Assembly (NCBI RefSeq): GCF_030063365.1
Contig: NZ_JASISY010000001.1
Coordinates: 434,001-498,000, forward strand
Source: Cryobacterium sp. PH29-G1
Lineage (GTDB): Bacteria > Actinomycetota > Actinomycetes > Actinomycetales > Microbacteriaceae
DNA: 64,000 bases
Direction of reading: 5' to 3'
In this document: one piece after another, positions 47,127 through 56,625 of the stretch
Layout of the letters: the number at the start of each line of letters is the position of its first letter
How positions within the stretch are numbered: the first letter of the stretch is position 1
Notes under the pieces: model-generated
Databases searched by the model: none
What the model was told of the DNA's origin: nothing
The model's input: the letters and a program-made list of their open reading frames with translations, nothing else
Translations under genes and position numbers: made by a program

Positions 47127-47345
47127 GGTTTCTCCTGTGACTAGTGTTTGCGAAGATGGGTCAGGTTTGGCCATCTTTTTGGGACTATGACACTGCGCTC
47201 GAGATCGAGTCAGAAACCCGGCTGGGGGCTCCGGGAAGAAGCGCTGGCGACCGAACAATCCATTGTTTCGAGAGGTCCGGTCGAGCTCTGCTCCGAGGTC
47301 TACCGGTGGAATGAACGTCACCAACGTTCGCTGGAGTTACTTTCA

Positions 47346-47381
47346 CATGAACAACTGTTCAAGTCAATGGTTCAAGTTGAA
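47346..47381 (-). promoter_or_regulatory. 36-bp operator-like sequence, copy 1
   Basis: This 36-bp sequence recurs in inverted orientation at 48086-48121 with only three mismatches. It contains two TTCAAGT direct repeats and a GAACA/TGTTC palindrome. The two copies flank the TetR gene; this one lies upstream of cupin 2. Confidence 0.75.
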
Positions 47382-47413
47382 GTCGCGAGAATTTATTGCG
47401 GGCCTGAAAAAAA

Positions 47414-48001
47414 TCAGAGCCCCGCCTTGGTCAGGAGAGCATCAACCATCATGAAGAAAAGCCCGCGGTGGTCCGTGGCTACCGGATCGGTCAAATATTG
47501 GATCGCCGCTCCGTCGTAGATCATTAGAAAACACCTGACCAGGGCCGGAATGCTCATGAGGCACTGATCATCACTGCTATCGGCGGCCGACGACAGCATC
47601 TCTCCCAGCTCGACTTCGTAGGCGGGGTAGATTTTCGCTGCCAGCCGGCTTGAGCTGGCATTGCGCGTTGCCCACATGATGAGCTCGAACTCAGCGACCA
47701 GGCTGGCGGGCTCTTCCTCGAGCGAGCGCCAGTAGCCCTCGGCCACTTGTTCCACGGCCTTGCGAAGACCGAGGTGCACCGGAACATCGCTGGAAAAGCG
47801 GTTCAGGTTCTTCAGCCAGGCCTCGGCGGCGGCGTCCATGAGCTCGTCCTTATTGCTGAAGCAATAGTGTGCCGTCGCCAGGGGAGCATTGGCCTCCTTG
47901 GCAATGGCTCGCATGGTCACCGATTGCACGCCCTCGCGTCTCATGAGTTCCACGGTCGCTGCAATGAGCTGGGTCTTACGTTCTGCTGCGGGTATCCGCA
48001 T
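47414..48001 (-). CDS. TetR-family regulator of amine genes
   Basis: 195-residue regulator. The helix-turn-helix is VTMRAIAKEANAPLATAHYCF at residues ~28-48, followed by SNKDEL and a C-terminal ligand domain. It lies between cupin 2 (minus strand) and cupin 3 (plus strand), and both intergenic regions around it hold the same 36-bp sequence. It most likely represses itself, cupin 2 and the cupin 3-permease 2 operon until an amine is present. Confidence 0.88.
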   Translation of the reverse strand: MRIPAAERKTQLIAATVELMRREGVQSVTMRAIAKEANAPLATAHYCFSNKDELMDAAAEAWLKNLNRFSSDVPVHLGLRKAVEQVAEGYWRSLEEEPASLVAEFELIMWATRNASSSRLAAKIYPAYEVELGEMLSSAADSSDDQCLMSIPALVRCFLMIYDGAAIQYLTDPVATDHRGLFFMMVDALLTKAGL

Positions 48002-48085
48002 GGTGCACGCTCCAGCTTCTACCGTCCCGATTCGAGAGAGGGTGGGGAAAGACTATTCGTTTGGACACTCGAAAAGTGCCATTTC

Positions 48086-48121
48086 TTCAACTTGGACCAT
48101 TGACTTGAACATTTGTCCATG
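48086..48121 (+). promoter_or_regulatory. 36-bp operator-like sequence, copy 2
   Basis: Inverted counterpart of 47346-47381, lying 85 bp upstream of the TetR start and 107 bp upstream of the cupin 3 start, in the shared divergent promoter region. Confidence 0.75.
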
Positions 48122-48228
48122 ACAATGTCTTGACAGCGAAGTGACCCACGACGCGATGCTGCCCTGTGATTGAGATTATTCAGGCATGCCCCAAGCAGAT
48201 TCTCCACTGAAGAAAAGGGTTACCGACA

Positions 48229-48639
48229 ATGGCGCCAACCACCCCTCAACCTTCGACACCGTCGATGATGGACGTGCTCGATCTCTGGCCGGCCAAGCCC
48301 ATGACGCCGATGAAAGACGAATGGCCTCGCTTGCGCTGCCGGTTCATCAACGCCGACCCCGTGGGCGAGTGGGACGACGTCATCCTCTCGGAATGGGAGC
48401 TGGAGGCTTGCGGATGGGAGGACTTTCACCCGCACACCGAAACGAACTTCCTGTTGGCAGGCGAACTCCACATCGAGACCGACGGTAAGACGGTGATCCT
48501 GAAACCCGGTGACTCAGCACGCGTGAATCCCGGCCGCACCGGTCGGTACTGGGCGCCGGTCTACGCACACATGTTCACCATTTACGGCCCCAACCCCGAA
48601 GGCTTGGAATCCCACTCGTTCAGGTACTTCGAACTCTAA
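48229..48639 (+). CDS. Cupin-domain protein 3
   Basis: 136-residue cupin with a clear metal-site pattern: HPHTETNFLLAGELHIETDG (His, His, Glu of motif 1) and a later His in YAHMFTIYG. Start ATG 48229. It is followed after 134 bp by permease 2 on the same strand, with a probable internal promoter or long leader. It may modify or bind an amine-derived metabolite; nothing more specific can be said. Confidence 0.82.
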   Translation: MAPTTPQPSTPSMMDVLDLWPAKPMTPMKDEWPRLRCRFINADPVGEWDDVILSEWELEACGWEDFHPHTETNFLLAGELHIETDGKTVILKPGDSARVNPGRTGRYWAPVYAHMFTIYGPNPEGLESHSFRYFEL

Positions 48640-48773
48640 CGCTTTTTTGTCACGTCCACCGCTGAGCCGAACACTGGCCCGAGCGCTGCATTCTCACTGC
48701 CATTTTAGAAATTCCAGAAATACCGTACGTCGCTAATAAATCAGAGACCTATTGATATTCAAGGGAGATTGTC

Positions 48774-50261
48774 ATGAGTGAACATCGTTCGGATGAAGTC
48801 GATCATCTGAAAAGATCGATCGACTGGAAGCAGGGCATGGCCATCGCATTGGGGGTGCCCCTGTTGATTCTGCCTTCCCTGGGCTACCTGCCGATGTGGA
48901 CATCCGCTGCTGCCATCCTGATCTGGGGCCTGTCGGTTACGCAGGGCTTCATGCAGAACGCCGCCTACGCCGAAATGGCCACCACGTTTCCCAAGGCCTC
49001 CGGTCTTCCAGGTTTCGCGCAGCACATCTTCCGCACCGAGAACTTCACCGGCAAGTACGACAAGGGAAAGCTGATCGGCGGCTTCAGTGCCTGGAGCTAT
49101 TGGTTTGCCTGGAACCCGGTGCTGGCAATCTTCGCCATCCTGATCGGCGGCTACCTGCACGGGCTGTTTCCGGTATTGGCCGAAACATTCACCGAGTATC
49201 AGCTGTCGTTGATATCGGGCATGGTGATTTTCACCCTGTTGTCTTTCGTGAACTGGTTCGGCCTCAAGGACGGCGCCATCCTGGGTTACATCCTGGGAGC
49301 ACTGTCGCTGATACCGCTGATTGTTTTGACGGTGGCGCCGTTCGCCACCGGACACGTTGACCTGGCCAATATCACCGGCAACTGGTTGCCGGCGGACTGG
49401 ACCTGGGATATGAACCACATCCTGATCCTGTTCGGTATCTTTGCGATCGCACAGTGGAGCGCCTGTGGGTGGGAGACGGCCGCGATCTACGGCCCCGAGT
49501 ACAAGAACCCGTCCAAGGACGTGCCCAAGGCGTTGCTGGCCGTCGGCATTATCTGCTTCCTCTCTTATGTGCTGGTGCAGACTGCCGTGATCGGGGTGCT
49601 CGGTGTTGACGGGGTCGTAGCCGAGCCGCTATCGCCGCTGATACCCGTGGCAAAGGCAATCTTTGGTGAATCCGGCTCCATGCTCACCATCATGATGTTG
49701 ATCATCGCGATGATCCTGATCATTCAAACCGCTTTCCTGGGTTCCTCCCGCGCCATGCACTCCATGGCAACGGAAGGTAATCTTCCCAAGTTCTTTGGCA
49801 AGACCAATCGTCACGGAACCCCGTTTGTTGCATTGCTCGTCACCGCAGCGTTCAACATGGTGCTGATCTCGGTCGGATCAATGGCGGCGATTCTCGCGGC
49901 CGCCGCGATCGGATACACCTTTGCCAACGGGATCAGCCTGTTCGCCTATGTCAAGGCCAAGAACCATCCCTCCTTTGCCAATCTGGAACGCCCCTTCAAA
50001 GCGCCCAAGGGCTGGAAACATGTCGCCATGCTCTTTGGCCTGTTCAATCTGCCCCTGTGCCTGGTGGGTGTGGTCTACCTGAACAGCTTGGAAATCGGCT
50101 GGGGCTCAACCTGGGTCGGCTTCATAGTGTTGTCGCTCTACATCCCCATCTGGTTCTATTCCCAGCACGAATCGAGTCGATCCAAGAACGCAGCCGCACC
50201 CGTGCGCGCACCGGATCTCGATGCGTCAGACCCTGAATTGGTTCCCGACCCGATGTGGTGA
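48774..50261 (+). CDS. APC-family permease, copy 2 (probable amine importer)
   Basis: 495-residue APC transporter, paralogue of permease 1 and in opposite orientation. ATG 48774 follows AAGGGAGAT, and the leader ATTCAAGGGAGAT resembles that of permease 1. Differences are concentrated in membrane segments 1-5 and the C-terminal tail, so substrate preference could have diverged. It is under the probable control of the TetR protein. Confidence 0.88.
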   Translation: MSEHRSDEVDHLKRSIDWKQGMAIALGVPLLILPSLGYLPMWTSAAAILIWGLSVTQGFMQNAAYAEMATTFPKASGLPGFAQHIFRTENFTGKYDKGKLIGGFSAWSYWFAWNPVLAIFAILIGGYLHGLFPVLAETFTEYQLSLISGMVIFTLLSFVNWFGLKDGAILGYILGALSLIPLIVLTVAPFATGHVDLANITGNWLPADWTWDMNHILILFGIFAIAQWSACGWETAAIYGPEYKNPSKDVPKALLAVGIICFLSYVLVQTAVIGVLGVDGVVAEPLSPLIPVAKAIFGESGSMLTIMMLIIAMILIIQTAFLGSSRAMHSMATEGNLPKFFGKTNRHGTPFVALLVTAAFNMVLISVGSMAAILAAAAIGYTFANGISLFAYVKAKNHPSFANLERPFKAPKGWKHVAMLFGLFNLPLCLVGVVYLNSLEIGWGSTWVGFIVLSLYIPIWFYSQHESSRSKNAAAPVRAPDLDASDPELVPDPMW

Positions 50262-50278
50262 TCGAGTAGACGGCACAG

Positions 50279-50315
50279 GGGAGTGTCTCGGAAGAACTGA
50301 TTCCGAGACACTCCC
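50279..50315. terminator. Perfect 15-bp hairpin after permease 2
   Basis: Arms 50279-50293 and 50301-50315 are exact complements with a 7-base loop. It lies between convergent genes and can stop both. Confidence 0.87.
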
Positions 50316-50355
50316 GGTGTGCTCTGCGCCGCTACGCCGCCACCGGCGGCATCCG

Positions 50356-51663
50356 TCACCGAAGACCGTGGCTGTGTGCCAGAGCGATGGCCTCGGTGCG
50401 CGAACCCACGTCGAGCTTTCTGAACAGGTTCCGCACATGGAACTTGACCGTATTTTCACTGATGCCCAGCGTTGAGGCAATGGTGCGGTTGCGCTCTCCG
50501 GCGGCGAGGTGCTGCAGCACTTCGAGTTCGCGCGCGGCCAGATTCCATTCGGCGACATCCTCGGACGGGCGAGCCGGCAGGTCCAGGGGCAGGGAGACGA
50601 AAATGTCGGCGCCCCAACCCGGCATGACATCCATCCGCAGCTGACCGTTGAGCGCCTGCACGCGGCGGTCGAGCCGTGCGATGCTCGGCGCGTCGGCGTC
50701 GAGTGACCCGCGGCCGTCGTCGCGCACGTTGATCAGCAGGTTTTCACCGTCGCAGTCCCATTGCGTGCGTACCCGACTGACGTGGGGTTCTTCCATCATG
50801 GCCAGCACGAGTCCGCGGACGATCGCGCGGGCGGCGTGGGCGACCTCGCCGGGTAGCGCACGTCCGTTCAACGGCGGTTCGATGAATTCAACCTCAATGC
50901 CGCTGAAGCGAGTTAGCGGGCGCAGGTCATCCCGGAGGCGTTCGAATGCTTTGGCGACGGGCTCTTTCACCGAGTCCGTCGTGCGGTCGCTGAGGGTGCG
51001 CAGCTCAACCAGGGCTTTGGCGGTGAGGCCGGTGACGGTTGAGCGGGCTGCTGCATGGTCCAGGGAAGACGAGCGCAGGGCCGCCAGGAGAATTTCCAGG
51101 GTCGTGGAATGCAGATCGGTCAGCTCGGCCGTCACGCGCACGCGTTCCGCTGAGGCCGCGCGCGACTCCAGCAGGTACGACGGCGGCGCATCCGTCACTC
51201 TCTCCTGGATCCGCCCCGCAGCAAGACGCCAGAGATACTTCACCACGTCGAGCCCGGCGTCGTGCATCGGGCCGGTCGGATGGGGGTCGGTGAGCACAAG
51301 GATGGCATTGCTGGGGGAGTATTTCACGGCCAGTACCGGGCGGATCCGGCCGGCGAGTTCAGCTTCCCCGAACCACGGCACATCATCCGAAAGGACAGTG
51401 CGAAGCGCCTCGAGTTCGGTGATGGAGACGTGAGAGATGATTTCTTGCGCACCAGCCTTCTTCTGCGGTCGCCCGGTGCAGTCCTCGGTGAAGATGACTA
51501 GCGCACTGCTTCCCATATAGGGGAGCGTCGCGTCGCGGAGGCGCTCCGCGATCTGCGCCAGCGAGGCATCGGCCAATGCCGCCACCGCCTGCAATAGCGG
51601 CCACGGCAGGTCAGGAAGAACTGCGAGGGAATCCTTCAGGGGCTGATCAGCGACGATGCTCAT
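50356..51663 (-). CDS. LuxR-type regulator with degenerate histidine-kinase module
   Basis: 435-residue protein: a GAF-like N-terminal region, a HisKA_3-like helical segment at about 173-190, a HATPase-like region (about 265-360, with RDDGRG and a GWGADIFVSLPL ending) and a C-terminal LuxR helix-turn-helix (ARELEVLQHLAAGERNRTIA region, then ISENTVKFHVRNLFRKL). The phosphoacceptor His expected in ELHD is Thr182 (AELTD), and the N-box Asn is not visible, so it probably does not autophosphorylate. It is divergent from tkt and is a candidate regulator of the RuMP operon. Confidence 0.85.
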   Translation of the reverse strand: MSIVADQPLKDSLAVLPDLPWPLLQAVAALADASLAQIAERLRDATLPYMGSSALVIFTEDCTGRPQKKAGAQEIISHVSITELEALRTVLSDDVPWFGEAELAGRIRPVLAVKYSPSNAILVLTDPHPTGPMHDAGLDVVKYLWRLAAGRIQERVTDAPPSYLLESRAASAERVRVTAELTDLHSTTLEILLAALRSSSLDHAAARSTVTGLTAKALVELRTLSDRTTDSVKEPVAKAFERLRDDLRPLTRFSGIEVEFIEPPLNGRALPGEVAHAARAIVRGLVLAMMEEPHVSRVRTQWDCDGENLLINVRDDGRGSLDADAPSIARLDRRVQALNGQLRMDVMPGWGADIFVSLPLDLPARPSEDVAEWNLAARELEVLQHLAAGERNRTIASTLGISENTVKFHVRNLFRKLDVGSRTEAIALAHSHGLR

Positions 51664-51702
51664 GCGGATATCCTACTGCCGGCGAATGCTGACGCCGACC
51701 AA

Positions 51703-51850
51703 TCCGAAAGTGTAGTCAGAACCGTCAGAAAACAGTGTTACCCCTACCCTTTCGTTTGGTGAAGATGGACATCAACCACAGACCATCCGTGCGGCCGCTA
51801 CCGGCCGACGACCGAATCAAGGGGACGAATCGTGAATCCGACAGCAAATG
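51703..51850 (+). promoter_or_regulatory. Duplicated promoter/leader of the tkt operon
   Basis: Counterpart of 39511-39659. The first block (51703-51750) has the 9-bp direct repeats GTCAGAACC/GTCAGAAAA and then CAGTGTTACCCCT; the second (51791-51850) has the CGGCCG hairpin with a changed loop base, AAGGGGA and GTG with the first codons. The sequence between the blocks is not conserved, which points to selection on the two blocks. Confidence 0.75.
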
Positions 51851-54003
51851 TGACGCTTGCCAGCGCTACAGGTTCAGAGTCAACGACTGAATCAGCACCA
51901 CTCAACTGGACGGCCGACGACCAGCGTGCCGTCGACACGATCCGCGTTCTAGCAGCTGACGCCGTCGAGAAGGTCGGTAACGGTCACCCCGGTACGGCCA
52001 TGAGCCTGGCGCCAGCCGCGTACCTGCTCTTCCAGAAGCTGATGCGCCACGACCCGAAGAACCCGGACTGGTTGGGACGAGACCGTTTCATCCTGTCACC
52101 CGGCCACTCCTCGCTGACGCTCTACATCCAGCTGTTCCTCTCCGGCTACGGCCTGGAGATGAAAGACCTGCAGGAGCTTCGCACCTGGGGTTCGCTCACC
52201 CCGGGGCACCCGGAATACAAGCACACCGCCGGTGTGGAGATCACCACCGGCCCGCTGGGCCAGGGACTGGCGTCGTCGGTGGGCTTCGCCTACTCGCAGC
52301 GCCGCATGCGCGGCCTGTTCGACGCTGATGCTGCCGCGGGAACGTCGCCGTTCGACCACACCATTTGGGTCATCGCATCCGATGGCGACCTCCAGGAAGG
52401 GGTGACCTCCGAGGCATCCTCGTTGGCCGGCCACCAGGAGCTCGGCAACCTCGTGGTGGTGTACGACGAGAACCACATTTCTATCGAGGACGACACCGAC
52501 ATCTCCTTCACCGAAGACGTCTTGAAGCGTTACGAGGCCTACGGCTGGCACGTGCAGCGGGTGGACTGGACCGAGACGGGTGAGTACATCGAAGACGTTC
52601 AGGAGCTTTACTCCGCGCTCCTGGCGGCGAAGGCCGAGACCTCCAAGCCTTCCATCATTTCGCTGCGCACCATCATCGGCTTTCCCTCGCCGAAGAAGCA
52701 GAACTCCGGCAAGATCCACGGCTCCGCCCTCGGTGCCGACGAGGTTGCCGGTCTGAAGTCGGTCCTGGGCTTCGACCCGGCCAAATCCTTCGACATCGAT
52801 CCAAACGTTCTGGCCCACGCCCGAGCGGCCGTCGAACGCGGTGCCGCAGCCCACAGCGAATGGCAAGCCTCCTTCGAAGCCTGGCAGACGGGCAACCCCG
52901 AGGGTGCCGCCCTGCTGGAGCGCATCGAGGCCAAGACGCTTCCCTCCGGCGTCGATGCCGCCCTGCCGGTGTTCGAAGCCGGCAAGGACATGTCCACCCG
53001 CGCCGCTTCGGGAAAAGTGTTGAACGCGCTCGGCCCGGTACTCCCGGAGCTGTGGGGCGGTTCGGCCGACCTCGCCGAGTCCAACAACACCACCATCGAA
53101 GGGAACGCGTCGTTCATTCCGTCCTCGCGCTCGACCGAATCGTGGAAGGGCAACCCGTACGGTCGGGTGCTGCACTTCGGCATCCGCGAGCACGCGGCCG
53201 CATCGATCGTGAACGGCATCTCGCTGCACGGCCGCACCCGCGCCTTCTCCGGCACGTTCCTGATCTTCAGCGACTACCAGCGCCCGGCCATCCGCCTCTC
53301 GGCGCTCATGGGCGTTCCGTCCATCTATGTCTGGTCGCACGACTCCATCGGCCTGGGCGAGGACGGCCCCACGCATCAGCCGGTGGAACAGATCTCGACC
53401 CTGCGTGCCATCCCGGGTCTGGACGTCGTTCGTCCCGGCGACGCCAACGAGGTTCCCGTAGCCTGGAAGACGATACTGCAGAACCACGAGAACCCGGCCG
53501 GCATCGTGCTGACCCGTCAGAACATCCCGACCTATGCCCGCGGTGCAGGCACGGCTCAGGGCGACACCTTCGGAAGCGCCGCCGGCGTCGCCCAGGGTGG
53601 CTACGTTCTGGCCGAGGCCTCTCAAAACGGTGCCACCGTGCCGGCGCAGGTGCTGTTGATCGCAACGGGCTCCGAGGTGCAGCTGGCCGTTGAGGCCCGC
53701 GAGGCGCTCCAGGCCCAGGGCATCGCCACCCGCGTCGTCTCGATGCCGTGCGTGGAATGGTTCAACAAGCAGGATGCCGCCTACCGCGAATCCGTACTGC
53801 CCGCCGCCGTCAAAGCCCGCGTCTCGGTCGAGGCCGGACTGGCTCTGGGCTGGAAGGAATTCGTCGGCGACGCCGGCCGGTCCATCAGCCTCGAGCACTA
53901 CGGGGCTTCGGCCGACTACAAGCGCCTGTTCCAGGAGTTCGGAATCACCACGGCTGCAATTACCGCCGCCGCGAAGGACTCCCTCGCGGCAGCAGGCGAC
54001 TAG
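51832..54003 (+). CDS. tkt: Transketolase
   Basis: Thiamine-diphosphate enzyme that moves two-carbon units between sugar phosphates; needed to regenerate ribulose 5-phosphate in the RuMP cycle. 723 residues, full length. Landmarks: [13 protein letters not shown], the TPP motif [13 protein letters not shown] with the DENHISI segment, and [15 protein letters not shown] with the catalytic Glu. GTG 51832. The N-terminal VNPTAN is shared with HxlB, not with ordinary transketolases. It is the first of eight genes in the operon. Confidence 0.97.
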   Translation: MNPTANVTLASATGSESTTESAPLNWTADDQRAVDTIRVLAADAVEKVGNGHPGTAMSLAPAAYLLFQKLMRHDPKNPDWLGRDRFILSPGHSSLTLYIQLFLSGYGLEMKDLQELRTWGSLTPGHPEYKHTAGVEITTGPLGQGLASSVGFAYSQRRMRGLFDADAAAGTSPFDHTIWVIASDGDLQEGVTSEASSLAGHQELGNLVVVYDENHISIEDDTDISFTEDVLKRYEAYGWHVQRVDWTETGEYIEDVQELYSALLAAKAETSKPSIISLRTIIGFPSPKKQNSGKIHGSALGADEVAGLKSVLGFDPAKSFDIDPNVLAHARAAVERGAAAHSEWQASFEAWQTGNPEGAALLERIEAKTLPSGVDAALPVFEAGKDMSTRAASGKVLNALGPVLPELWGGSADLAESNNTTIEGNASFIPSSRSTESWKGNPYGRVLHFGIREHAAASIVNGISLHGRTRAFSGTFLIFSDYQRPAIRLSALMGVPSIYVWSHDSIGLGEDGPTHQPVEQISTLRAIPGLDVVRPGDANEVPVAWKTILQNHENPAGIVLTRQNIPTYARGAGTAQGDTFGSAAGVAQGGYVLAEASQNGATVPAQVLLIATGSEVQLAVEAREALQAQGIATRVVSMPCVEWFNKQDAAYRESVLPAAVKARVSVEAGLALGWKEFVGDAGRSISLEHYGASADYKRLFQEFGITTAAITAAAKDSLAAAGD

Positions 54004-54112
54004 CCTTCTCGGCTGCATCGCGGCCGGCGTCCAGACGGCCCCAGGGTTCTCCTGCGACGCCGGCCGCACACGCTCACTCTCCATGAACATTCCCAAGAAA
54101 GAAGCAGAAGCC

Positions 54113-55240
54113 ATGACCAACGCAACCCCCACCGCACGACTGTCCGACGCCGGCGTGTCCATCTGGCTGGACGACCTCTCCCGCGAACGGCTCTCCAGCG
54201 GCAGCCTGCAGAAGCTCATCGACGAGAAGAACGTTGTCGGTGTGACCACCAACCCGTCGATCTTCCAGGCCGCGATCACCTCGGGCACTGACTATGACGT
54301 AAAGATCGCTGAGCTTGCCGCACAGGGTGCCGGCCTCGATCAGACCATTTTCGAGATCACCACGACCGACGTCGCCGACGCCTGCGACCTCTTCGCGCCG
54401 GTCGCCGCCGCCACCAACGGTGTCGACGGTCGTGTCTCCATCGAAGTCGACCCCCGGCTGGCCTGGGACACCGACGGTACGATCGCCGAAGCCAAGAACC
54501 TCTACCAGAAGGTCGGCAAGGACAACGTCCTCATTAAGATTCCGGCAACCCGCGAAGGTCTCCCGGCCATCACGGCCACCCTGGCCGAAGGGATCAGCGT
54601 CAACGTGACCCTGATCTTCTCTCTGGAGCGCTACCGCGCTGTCATTCACGCCTTTCAGTCCGGGCTGGAGCAGGCCAAGCAAAACGGGTATGACCTCGCC
54701 ACGATTCATTCAGTTGCTTCCTTCTTCGTCTCCCGTGTGGACTCAGAAATCGACAAGCGCCTCGACGCCATCGGCACCGAGCAGGCACAGGCGCTCAAGG
54801 GCAAGGCGGGTGTTGCCAATGCTCGCCTCGCGTACCAGGTCTACGAACAGCTCTTCGCCACCGAACGCTGGGCTGTTCTGGCCGGCGATGGCGCGCTCCC
54901 GCAGCGTCCGTTGTGGGCCTCTACCGGCGTCAAAGACCCGGCGTACCCCGACACCCTGTACGTGACCGAACTGGTCGCACCCGGTGTCGTCAACACCATG
55001 CCCGAAAAGACCCTTGACGCCACCTTTGACCACGGCGTCGTCACCGGTGACACGATCTCAGGCACCTACGCTCAGGCCAATCTCACCCTGGCCGCGCTCG
55101 AGAAACTCGGCATCTCCTACAACGAGGTCGTCGCGCTTCTCGAATCCGAGGGCCTGGAGAAGTTCGTGACCAGCTGGAAGGAACTCCTGGCCGACGTCGA
55201 CGGCGCCCTCGTCAACGCACGCAAGGAACTGACCCACTGA
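54113..55240 (+). CDS. tal: Transaldolase
   Basis: Transfers a dihydroxyacetone unit between sugar phosphates. 375 residues, the actinobacterial length. Landmarks: [10 protein letters not shown], the Schiff-base Lys in [11 protein letters not shown], and [13 protein letters not shown] 54113 is preferred; ATG 54083 would add ten residues. Confidence 0.96.
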   Translation: MTNATPTARLSDAGVSIWLDDLSRERLSSGSLQKLIDEKNVVGVTTNPSIFQAAITSGTDYDVKIAELAAQGAGLDQTIFEITTTDVADACDLFAPVAAATNGVDGRVSIEVDPRLAWDTDGTIAEAKNLYQKVGKDNVLIKIPATREGLPAITATLAEGISVNVTLIFSLERYRAVIHAFQSGLEQAKQNGYDLATIHSVASFFVSRVDSEIDKRLDAIGTEQAQALKGKAGVANARLAYQVYEQLFATERWAVLAGDGALPQRPLWASTGVKDPAYPDTLYVTELVAPGVVNTMPEKTLDATFDHGVVTGDTISGTYAQANLTLAALEKLGISYNEVVALLESEGLEKFVTSWKELLADVDGALVNARKELTH

Positions 55241-55308
55241 GCGCCGGCTCCTAAACCCTGAACTCTGAGCACTGATACCCAGCACCGACCGCTACCGAAA
55301 GGCACTCC

Positions 55309-56001
55309 ATGTCCCATTCACACCTGCAGTGTTGCATCAACCCCAGCATCCTCTCGGCCGACTTCGTCAACCTGGAGGCAGAGTTGGCCCGCATCAGCAA
55401 CGCCGATGCCGTGCACGTGGACGTCATGGACAACCACTTCGTGCCGAATCTGACGATCGGGCTGCCCGTCGTGGAACGGTTGCAAAAGGTCAGCCCCATT
55501 CCGCTCGACGTCCACCTGATGATTTCCGATGTAGACCGCTGGGCCCCACAGTTCGCCGACGCCGGAATGAGCTCCGTGACATTCCACGTTGAGGCGTCCG
55601 ATGCCCCCATCAAACTCGCTCGAGAGCTCCGCGCCCGGGGGGCAAAAGCGGGTATGGCACTGCGCCCGGCCACCCCGGTGGAGCCGTATCTGGACATGCT
55701 CGACGAAATCGACATGCTCTTGATCATGACGGTGGATCCCGGCTTTGGCGGCCAGGCATTTTTGGACGTCATGTTGCCCAAGATTCGCCGTGCCCGCGCG
55801 GCGGTCGAGGGGTCGGGGGTCAACGTCGCCATTCAGGTCGACGGCGGTATCACGGAGGAAACCATCCTCCGCGCTGCGGAGGCCGGCGCCAACATTTTTG
55901 TGGCGGGATCGGCCGTCTACGGCAGGCCGTCTCCGGCGGATGCCATTGAGTCGCTGCGCGCGAACGGACAACTCGCCTTCGGCTACGCAGCAATCAGCTG
56001 A
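55309..56001 (+). CDS. rpe: Ribulose-phosphate 3-epimerase
   Basis: Interconverts ribulose and xylulose 5-phosphates. 230 residues with an intact (beta/alpha)8 signature: [43 protein letters not shown] and QVDGGI. Conserved metal-binding His and Asp positions are present. ATG 55309 has CGAAAGG upstream. Confidence 0.96.
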   Translation: MSHSHLQCCINPSILSADFVNLEAELARISNADAVHVDVMDNHFVPNLTIGLPVVERLQKVSPIPLDVHLMISDVDRWAPQFADAGMSSVTFHVEASDAPIKLARELRARGAKAGMALRPATPVEPYLDMLDEIDMLLIMTVDPGFGGQAFLDVMLPKIRRARAAVEGSGVNVAIQVDGGITEETILRAAEAGANIFVAGSAVYGRPSPADAIESLRANGQLAFGYAAIS

Positions 56002-56063
56002 GGCCGCTGGAATTTCCCGACGCGCCGAATACCGCACCCCAACACGAGATTGAAGGATCACTC

Positions 56064-56537
56064 ATGCGCGTTCATATCGCAACCGACCACGCCGGCATGG
56101 AGCTCAGCTCCCACCTCATCACCGTCCTGTCAGCCAACGGCTACGAAATGGTCGACCACGGCCCTGCGGCCTACGACGCCGAGGACGACTACCCGGCCTT
56201 CTGTATCACTGCCGCAGCCGCGGTGGTGGCCGACCAGAGCAGTGGCGTGGACGCCCTCGGGATCGTACTCGGCGGCTCGGGCAACGGCGAGCAGATTGCC
56301 GCGAACAAGGTCCAGGGTGTGCGTGCGGCCCTGGCCTGGAACCTTGATACGGCCAAACTGGCCCGCCAACACAATGATGCCAACGTGGTGGCGGTAGGCG
56401 GGCGGCAGCACACCGTCGAGGAGGCCACCGCACTGATCCAAGCCTTCCTGGCGGAACCCTTTAGCAACGCCGAACGCCACGAGCGCCGGATCGGCGAGAT
56501 TGCCACCTACGAATCCACCGGTGAGCTAGCGCGATAG
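56064..56537 (+). CDS. rpiB: Ribose-5-phosphate isomerase B
   Basis: Interconverts ribose and ribulose 5-phosphates. 157 residues with the RpiB features IATDHAGMEL, the phosphate loop GSGNGEQIAANKV and NVVAVGGRQH. The active-site residue usually Cys or Ser/Thr is in ALGIVLGGSGNGE. Spacing of 62 bp to rpe fits one operon. Confidence 0.94.
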   Translation: MRVHIATDHAGMELSSHLITVLSANGYEMVDHGPAAYDAEDDYPAFCITAAAAVVADQSSGVDALGIVLGGSGNGEQIAANKVQGVRAALAWNLDTAKLARQHNDANVVAVGGRQHTVEEATALIQAFLAEPFSNAERHERRIGEIATYESTGELAR

Positions 56538-56625
56538 CCGGCCGAATCCGGGCCAGCCGAGCCAGCGGCGCTGATCTGCCCGACCGTGAGACGCATCGTT
56601 CCATCGACAATTTTTGGGAGAATTA

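Noticed and set aside
52096..54288. 730-codon open frame opposite tkt
   Set aside because: Shadow of transketolase and the start of tal; low-quality composition.
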